Positions 57,738-64,000 of a stretch of 64,000 bases of DNA are shown one piece after another. Position numbers and translations under genes: made by a program. The first letter of the stretch is position 1. Each line of letters starts with the position of its first letter. Source of the DNA: Artemisia argyi. Its lineage: Eukaryota > Streptophyta > Magnoliopsida > Asterales > Asteraceae. The notes under the pieces are model-generated. The model did no database searches and was not told the DNA's origin. It saw nothing but the letters and a program-made list of their open reading frames with translations. Where the stretch lies: NCBI GenBank assembly GCA_030686995.1, contig CM060693.1:112451228-112515227 (forward strand). The letters are read 5' to 3'.

Positions 57738-59068
57738 TGTTGACATGAATAATGCCTAAAAACATTGTTAACATATTAACAATATCTCTATGTTTTGATA
57801 ATTACAAAGCATAAACTCATTAAACTAAAATTATGACGTAAACAAGTATTTAGAGATAAATACTTCATTTTGCTTCCAAATCACTTAAGGTATGAATAAA
57901 CAAAGTGTTTATTGCATTCTATGATCAAAGGAAATTTTTCTAATCACTAGAACTTTTATAAAATGTCTTAAACATTTTATATCTTTTACAAAATTATTTT
58001 TGGAATTAAAAGAATATCTTTAAATCATTATTAATATATGATTTCAAATTTCTAACCAAAAATGGAAAATTTTATCCAAAAAAACATTCCCCACAAGAGG
58101 ACAAACTACTCCAACGTTCTGGAGGGGGCGGCCCCCTTAATTATTAAGGGAACCGGCCCCTAATTAAGGGGATCGGCCATGCTCCAGAACACTATTTTGC
58201 TCCCCTATAAATACTGGTTCATTTCACAGATTTTTCTCACCTTTTGCACCCCTAAACTTTCTGTTCTAGATCTCCATTTCTATTCTTTAAACCCTTTGAT
58301 CATACATAGGTAAATCTTTGTTTCAAAGTGATCCAAACATCAACCTCTCAAGTGCAAGAGAAGAATACTTCTAACCTTCAAGACAAGAAGTATTACAACT
58401 TGTTGTGACCTCCACATCCAAGTTGTTTGAGCATCTTTTATTACACATATTTCTTTGTGTTATTTGTTGTGAATATTTGGTAGAAGATAGATTGGCTTAG
58501 TGTGTAGATAAAGTGATTGTTTAGAAGATTGTTGTGAAGTAGATAGTTGGAGAGTAGATAGTTGTGAAGATAATAGGTGTGAAGAAGATTGTTGGGAAGT
58601 AGATAGTTGTGAAGAATATAGTTGTGAAGTAAATAGGTTTGTAGTAGATAGGTGTGAAGTTAGATAGGTGTGAAGTAGTTGTGAATAAGGTGTGATCAAG
58701 TTGTGACGAAGTTGTGGTGTCTACATTGGTGTGTAAGGTTTTCTCCGCCATAAGGGAGCTTGTTGACATAGTGAAGAAAACTCTCGAGTTAGGTGCTCGG
58801 GGAGTGGAGTGGGGCAAGGAAGGTGTCCTTGTAGCCGAACCACTATAAATCTCTTGTCTCGCGGTTCGATCTTTCCATCACTCATTTATTTCTTTACTTA
58901 CATTATTATTGTTTTATCATACATACTTATTGTTGTTTAAATTGTGCAAGACTTGAGATCATATATTATCGAATCTAAATTTTTGTAAGTAAAAATAACA
59001 CTCAAACAACCTTTTATAACAAGTCAAAAAGACGTAAAACTATTCAACCCACCTTCTAGTTTTCCACA
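57738..59068 (+). repeat. Sirevirus 3' LTR, duplicated copy
   Basis: 1331 bp, TGTTGACATG to TTTTCCACA, followed by GAAAC (59069-59073) and the same flank as the first copy. It has one 22-bp module unit like the 3' LTR at 16866, not two like the 5' LTR. Confidence 0.92.
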
Positions 59069-59073
59069 GAAAC

Positions 59074-60379
59074 ATTTTGGACGTTTTTGGAGCATAAAAG
59101 TGAAGAAAAGACAAAGTCTCAAAATCATGCTAAAAATAGTACCAGACGGCGTCACTCTTTAATGACAAGGTGGATAATTTTTGCACTTGACAACCGAGAA
59201 AGATTTTTGAAGAATTACACATGATGGCGTCACATTTAAATTGAAGTAGGCCGTCACGTTTTAATTTAAAGAGAGATGGCCCAGAGACTTTTAAAGAGGG
59301 ACGACGTTAGGAATAGATCTGAGTAATCCGAGAGAGTTTTGGCGGCGAGATGACGGCTTCACACACTAAAACATGATGCCGTCAGATTGTAAAATCTATA
59401 TATATTCTTCTAATTTTCATTCATTAAGTGTGTGCAACTTTTGGGAGAACCCTAGGGATAAACCCTAGGTCGTAAATCACTGTACTTACAGGGGTTTTTC
59501 ACCCTTGAAACCTTGATGTTCAGTTAAAGATAAGTCTTCTTCCAAATCAATCAATATATCTATGTGTTGTTTGATTATGTCTTATGCTTGTCTTTTAATT
59601 AACATGCTAGGATAGGTTTTTCTTGTGTTTGCTTAGATCTAATGAAACCTAGCTGTTGATTGCATGTTGTTGGTTTGTTTGTGATTGTTGTAGGTGGGTG
59701 AAATCGACGTTAGGCTTAAGAAAACTGGCTAACCTCCTTTACGGTAACTTGCTTGAACGTCTTAAGAAACATGAATCGGATGTGTACTACGATTATATGG
59801 TTGTATTTAATGCATAAGCGAATTATAGTGATCCCATGTTAGGAGCTTTTAGTCGGCTCGACATAGGAGTGAAGTAGGAGCTTATATAGTTAGGGAAGAT
59901 CGTACACGGCCCTACGAATGGTTTAAAGGAATACAACCCGTCATCCACACAACTGAAACAAACCAATTAACCGGTAAAAGATACCTAGGGAGTCAGGAAA
60001 TCTAAATAAACACATTTTTCTCTCATATAAGTTTCACAACCAATTTACTTTTCTAGTTATTTTTATTTTATTTGCATAAGTAGTTATTTGGGTTAGTTGA
60101 CTAGCAACAAATTCCGCCCACTCTTCCAAAAACCGAGATTTTTACTTGCTTTTATAAAAATATAAAAAAATACAAAAAGAATCATCCCTCAACACTTAGA
60201 CCTAATTAGAGTAGTTTTTCAATCCTAATGACACTATTCCCCGAGAGAACGATCAATCCCCCGGTACTTGCCATTTCACTATACTACATCGGTCAGGTAC
60301 ACTTCCTGTTGGGGATTGCAAGCTTCTAAAGATCTCTTGAGAGGTAAAACCTAGTGCGTGGTCGCAATCCTACGCATCA
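59074..60379 (+). repeat. Gypsy-like LTR, duplicated right piece
   Basis: Copy of 18202-19507, ending CGCATCA. The left piece of this LTR is not present here because the duplication starts inside the nested Copia. Confidence 0.75.
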
Positions 60380-62640
60380 ATTATCCACAACGAACGAATC
60401 AGGGGAGTATTTGTTTTTATTCCTTTACCTTCTTTACTTTTACATCTTTTTATTTAAACATTGGACAATTTTCATCTTAAGTGTAAAGGGGGGTAAACTA
60501 TGATACCTTAAAGAATGCAATTACATTTTATTTTTGTTTGTTTAATAGTAGGTGTGTAATAAAACTAAGAGAAATATTTGTTAGAGCGATTTTAGCGCTA
60601 AATTTAAAATTTTTTGCAACATTTAGGAGTAAAACTTTAGTCTTAATAAGCGTCTCATGGATAGGAGTTGTATGACTGGCACAAAAACTGTGCCACTCAA
60701 AAATTTCCCCCCAAATATGTGAGGTTCGCCCCTAGAATTTTTAGGAAAAGCATTCATTGTTGGTACTTATGAGTGTACCGGTAGTACTTAGATTCTAGAA
60801 CTTGCGTTAGTGATTCATCCCGAAACCACTAGTGAGACTACATTCGTGTAGTTAGGATTTACTACATGATAAGAGGCATTAGGATAAACCTTGTTTTATA
60901 CCTGTATTATAATTACATTGGCTACATTGGTCAAGTAATTCCCCCACACCTTTGCGATGTACTCATTTTTTTTTTTTTTTTTTTTTTTAAAGGTAAATTT
61001 ATAGCCACCAAAAAATATAAATAGAAACCGACCCATGGCAACCATGAACATACTCATGGAGCATAAGGTGGGCAATACAAACACAAAAATAAAAAACCAA
61101 TACTACTACTAATACTTATCGTCTAATACCAAAAAGGAAAAAAATCCTAAGAAGCTGCTTATCCAATCAGAACATCCTAAAGTTCAAAAACAGCCAAAGC
61201 TTCAAAATACCATTTGGACCTGGTAAAAGAATCCTGCCAATAAAAACCATCACCAACTATAGCAGCATCATAGCAAAGTGCAAATAGACCAAAAAACCAT
61301 AAATCAGGACAATCATCATGCCAACATATGAGATGCATGATAAAGCCAAAATACCCATGGTGAGAAACCATACTCCAAGAATAATAATCAGCCAAGAAAG
61401 AATATTCATTGACTAGAGAAGCAGTCTAAGCCCTCACCAACTCTAGCCAATAGACAGAGCTCTCAAGACTAGAAATTATATCAAGGAGGAGAATAGCCGT
61501 CCACATACCCAAATATTTAAACCATTCAGACATCATCATGAATGAACATTCACATAGAACATAGTACTTAATTTTTATTACATGGTACCCCTAGTACACC
61601 CCTCCGAGCCTATCTTTTTCGTTTATAACTTTAAGCATTTTACTTAAAGGAAGACTTTGTTTACAATCCACCCCAAATGTACACCCAAATCGCCTTAGCC
61701 TACCTTGTATGCACTCATCTTTAGTGGATTATTGTGACAACATTTGTTTAAACCCTAAGTTAATTGTCTGATTTATTACATGGTTGCTAAGTCGAGTCAT
61801 ATCTTGTACATATTGTTTTAGGACGATTGGGACCCATGGGTAAAGTACTAATGTTATGCAGTAAAGGGGAAGAACATCAATTATTACCCCCATGTATGCT
61901 TAAATGTTTTAAAGTACTCATAGTGTTTCGATTATCTTGATTCAAATTATTAGAATAGTTATCTGTAAAGTATGTAAAATTTCAAGTATAAGGGGAGAAC
62001 CGAGGCCCCTATGATGTATTATTTTGGATGGTAGGGCAAGAGCGTATGAAAAAAAAGAAAAAGAAAAAAAAAAAGTAGAAAAAGAAAAGAGAAAAAACAT
62101 AAGGACTACCATCCCATTTCCTTTTATGTTTATTTTAAGTTTTTGTTTTATTAGTTTAAGTCGAGTTGAGTCTTGGCTTAGCAACGCCACATTGTACATG
62201 TAATTTATTTAGATGATTAACTCGCCACCAGTAAAGATTGTCTTTATCCAACAAAACCGTGTTTATCATATCCCTACACCTAACGTGACACCCCTTTAAA
62301 AGACCTCTTTGATAGTTTATCTTAGGTGCTTACGCCAAAGTGATGGAGGTTTTTGATCCTTTCCAAAGCCTATGGTAATCTATGTGCTATGATAGGTAGT
62401 GAGTGATATTTTTCCATTTCCATTTGTAATATATACCTTTATAACTCCCGAAAGATGTGAGTATCCAAACACTATTTGTGAGGTGCTAATGTATAATTTC
62501 TGTGCTTATTATGATTAAAGTGAAACGATCATTTGTTGTAATTACTTTTATATTAGTGTTAAATGACCCCTAACTTGTATTTTGATTAGAATAAAAGCGC
62601 ATTTGCTTGAGGACAAGCAAATCTCAAGTGTAAGGGTACT
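60380..62640 (+). mobile_element. Gypsy-like non-coding internal region, duplicated copy
   Basis: Copy of 19508-21795, including the LINE fragment at 60966-61564 (flanks TACTCATTTTT and TACTTAATTTTT). No coding capacity. Confidence 0.65.
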
Positions 62641-64000
62641 TGATGAGGCAAAAAGTGTTACACTTTTAGGGGTCATTTACGCCCTAATCCATAATTATTT
62701 AATCAAATATTACCCTAAATCATTCCGTTTGTCATTTTAGGTACTTTGGAGAGGAAATCTGGAAAAGAGGGTATTTTGGACTTTTTTGGAGCATAAAAGT
62801 GAAAAAACGACAAAGCCCTAAAATCATGCTGGAAATTGTACCTGACGGCGTCACCCTTTACTAGATGACAACTTCACGCTTTGACAAATAGGTGGATATG
62901 AGATTACACGAGATGCCCTAGAAAGTTGTGATGATTTAACACGTGACAGCGTCACGCTTTGTGACGCCTAGGCCGTCACGTTATATGCTAAAGGGAGACA
63001 GCCCAGAGCCAAATAGAAGGGGACAGCGTCAAGAATGGATCTGAGCAATCCGAGAAGAGTTTTGGTGGCGAGGTGACAGCGTCACATGCTATAACGCGAC
63101 GCCGTCAGATTGTAAAATCTATATATAGTTTTCTAATTTTCATTCATTAGTGTGCAACTTTTGGGAGAACTTTAGGGATAAACCTTAAGTCGAATTTACT
63201 GTGTTTTTCAAGGGTTTATCATCCTTGTTTCATCCATGCTTAATTAAAAATAAGTCTTCCATCAATCATTCAATATATCTATTTATTGTTTGATTTTATC
63301 TTACGCTTGTCTTTACATTAACATGCTAGGCTAGGTTTTTTTGTGTTTGCTTAGATGTAATGAAACCTAGATATTGATTATTGGTTAATGGTTGGTTATT
63401 AATTGTTGTGGGTGGGTGATTTCGATGTTTGGCTTGGAAAAACTGGCTAACTTCCAATTGGTAACATGCTTGAACGTTCTAAGAAACATGAATCAGATGT
63501 ACACTACGATTAATTTGGTTGTATTTAATGCATAAGTAATTATTAGTGATTTCATGGTTTGGATACTAAATGTGTCGCCATAGGATGAAGTATGTGCTTA
63601 TAGAGTTGGGGAAGGACGTGCATGCCCCACGAATGGTATTAAGGAATACAACCCGTCATCCACACAATTGCAACAAACTAATCAACCGGTAAAAGATAGC
63701 TAGGGAGTAATGAAATCTAAGTAAACACGCTTTTCTCCATATAAGTTTCACAACCTTTTATTTTCTTGTCATTTTATTTTATTTGCATTTGTAGTTATTT
63801 GGGTTAGTTGACTAGCAACTAATTCCGCCCACTCCTTCAAAAACCGAGATTTTTACTTGCTTTCCATAAAATATAAAAACACAAAAAGAATCATCCCTCA
63901 CCCTTATACCCAATTAGAGTAACTTTCAATGCTAACGAACACTATTCCCCAAGTAGAATGATCAATCCCCGGAACTTGCCACTACACTATACTACATCGG
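62641..64000 (+). repeat. Gypsy-like LTR, duplicated copy, cut by window end
   Basis: Starts TGATGAGGCA. It carries the TGACG/CGTCA cluster (about 62840-63110) and the TATATATAG promoter. It runs to the window edge, which corresponds to 23156 in the first copy. Confidence 0.75.

Larger units (their letters stand above)
55693..64000 (+). repeat. Segmental duplication of 14821-23156 (direct, continues past window)
   Basis: It is collinear with 14821-23156 at an offset of 40872 bp, changing to about 40844 after a 29-bp deletion in the A-rich stretch near 62060. It includes part of the LINE, the post-pol ORF, the Sirevirus 3' LTR, its GAAAC target site, the Gypsy-like LTRs and the small LINE fragment. 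By eye the extra ORF differs at about 10 of 720 bases. Confidence 0.93.

Noticed and set aside
1..64000. Integrated pararetrovirus or organelle DNA
   Set aside because: All reverse transcriptases seen are Copia or LINE type in normal element structures, and no plastid or mitochondrial gene was recognised.

Overview
The window is plant nuclear DNA from a TE-dense region. There are intron-containing genes, nested LTR retrotransposons, LINEs and long AT-rich spacers, and nothing bacterial. Several protein families resemble ones I know to be highly amplified in daisy-family (Asteraceae) genomes: the two Copia polyproteins, the post-pol-type protein at 49.7-52.1 kb and the OB-fold protein at 47.6-48.4 kb. 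Asteraceae is therefore my inference; no database search was possible.

Layout, left to right. 1-1670 is the 3' end of a Copia element (post-pol region plus a 334-bp LTR), inserted in a non-coding Gypsy-like element. That Gypsy-like element forms a tandem series: internal 1671-3029, LTR 3030-19507 (split), internal 19508-21795, LTR 21796-about 23244. Its first LTR is split by a 15-kb Sirevirus-like Copia element (3163-18196, target duplication GAAGC/GAAAC). That Copia has 1.35-kb LTRs, a dead gag-pol, a minus-strand LINE (about 9335-15385) inserted after pol, and an extra sense ORF (15663-16382) just before the 3' LTR. From 23.2 to 27 kb there are simple and tandem repeats, a tRNA-like SINE head and gene debris. 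27001-39208 is a young Copia element (405-bp LTRs differing at 2 sites by eye, perfect TSD ATACG). It has an array of about 21 TACGCGTAA-type motifs in its leader, a very long Gag with coiled coils, and a Pol whose RT box reads YVDN. 39.2-45.0 kb holds a Helitron-like 3' end and a 3.6-kb minus-strand Gypsy (Tat/Ogre-like) LTR with a tRNA-Asp-type primer site.

45.0-55.4 kb is different: an island of seven gene-like units (A to G below) on both strands, several with TATA boxes and two with convincing introns. Products are an acidic heptad-repeat protein (A), a Lys/Gly-repeat protein (B), an OB-fold protein related to the homologous-recombination OB-fold family (C), an unknown (D), an 0.8-kb-codon post-pol-type protein (E), a small charged protein (F), and a coiled-coil protein with three AT-hooks (G). 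Three of them (C, D, E) are each broken by one missing base in a homopolymer. Some share upstream sequence blocks, so the island looks like a co-amplified, possibly mobile, gene set. No transposase is visible.

55693-64000 is a direct second copy (roughly 98-99% identical by eye) of 14821-23156, about 41 kb away: LINE ORF1 5' part, extra ORF, Copia 3' LTR, and the same flanking Gypsy-like array. Because the flank is copied too, this is a segmental duplication rather than a second insertion. Relative order by sequence divergence: Sirevirus insertion (about 3% between LTRs), then the duplication (about 1.4% in the extra ORF), then the 27-39 kb Copia (about 0.5% between LTRs).
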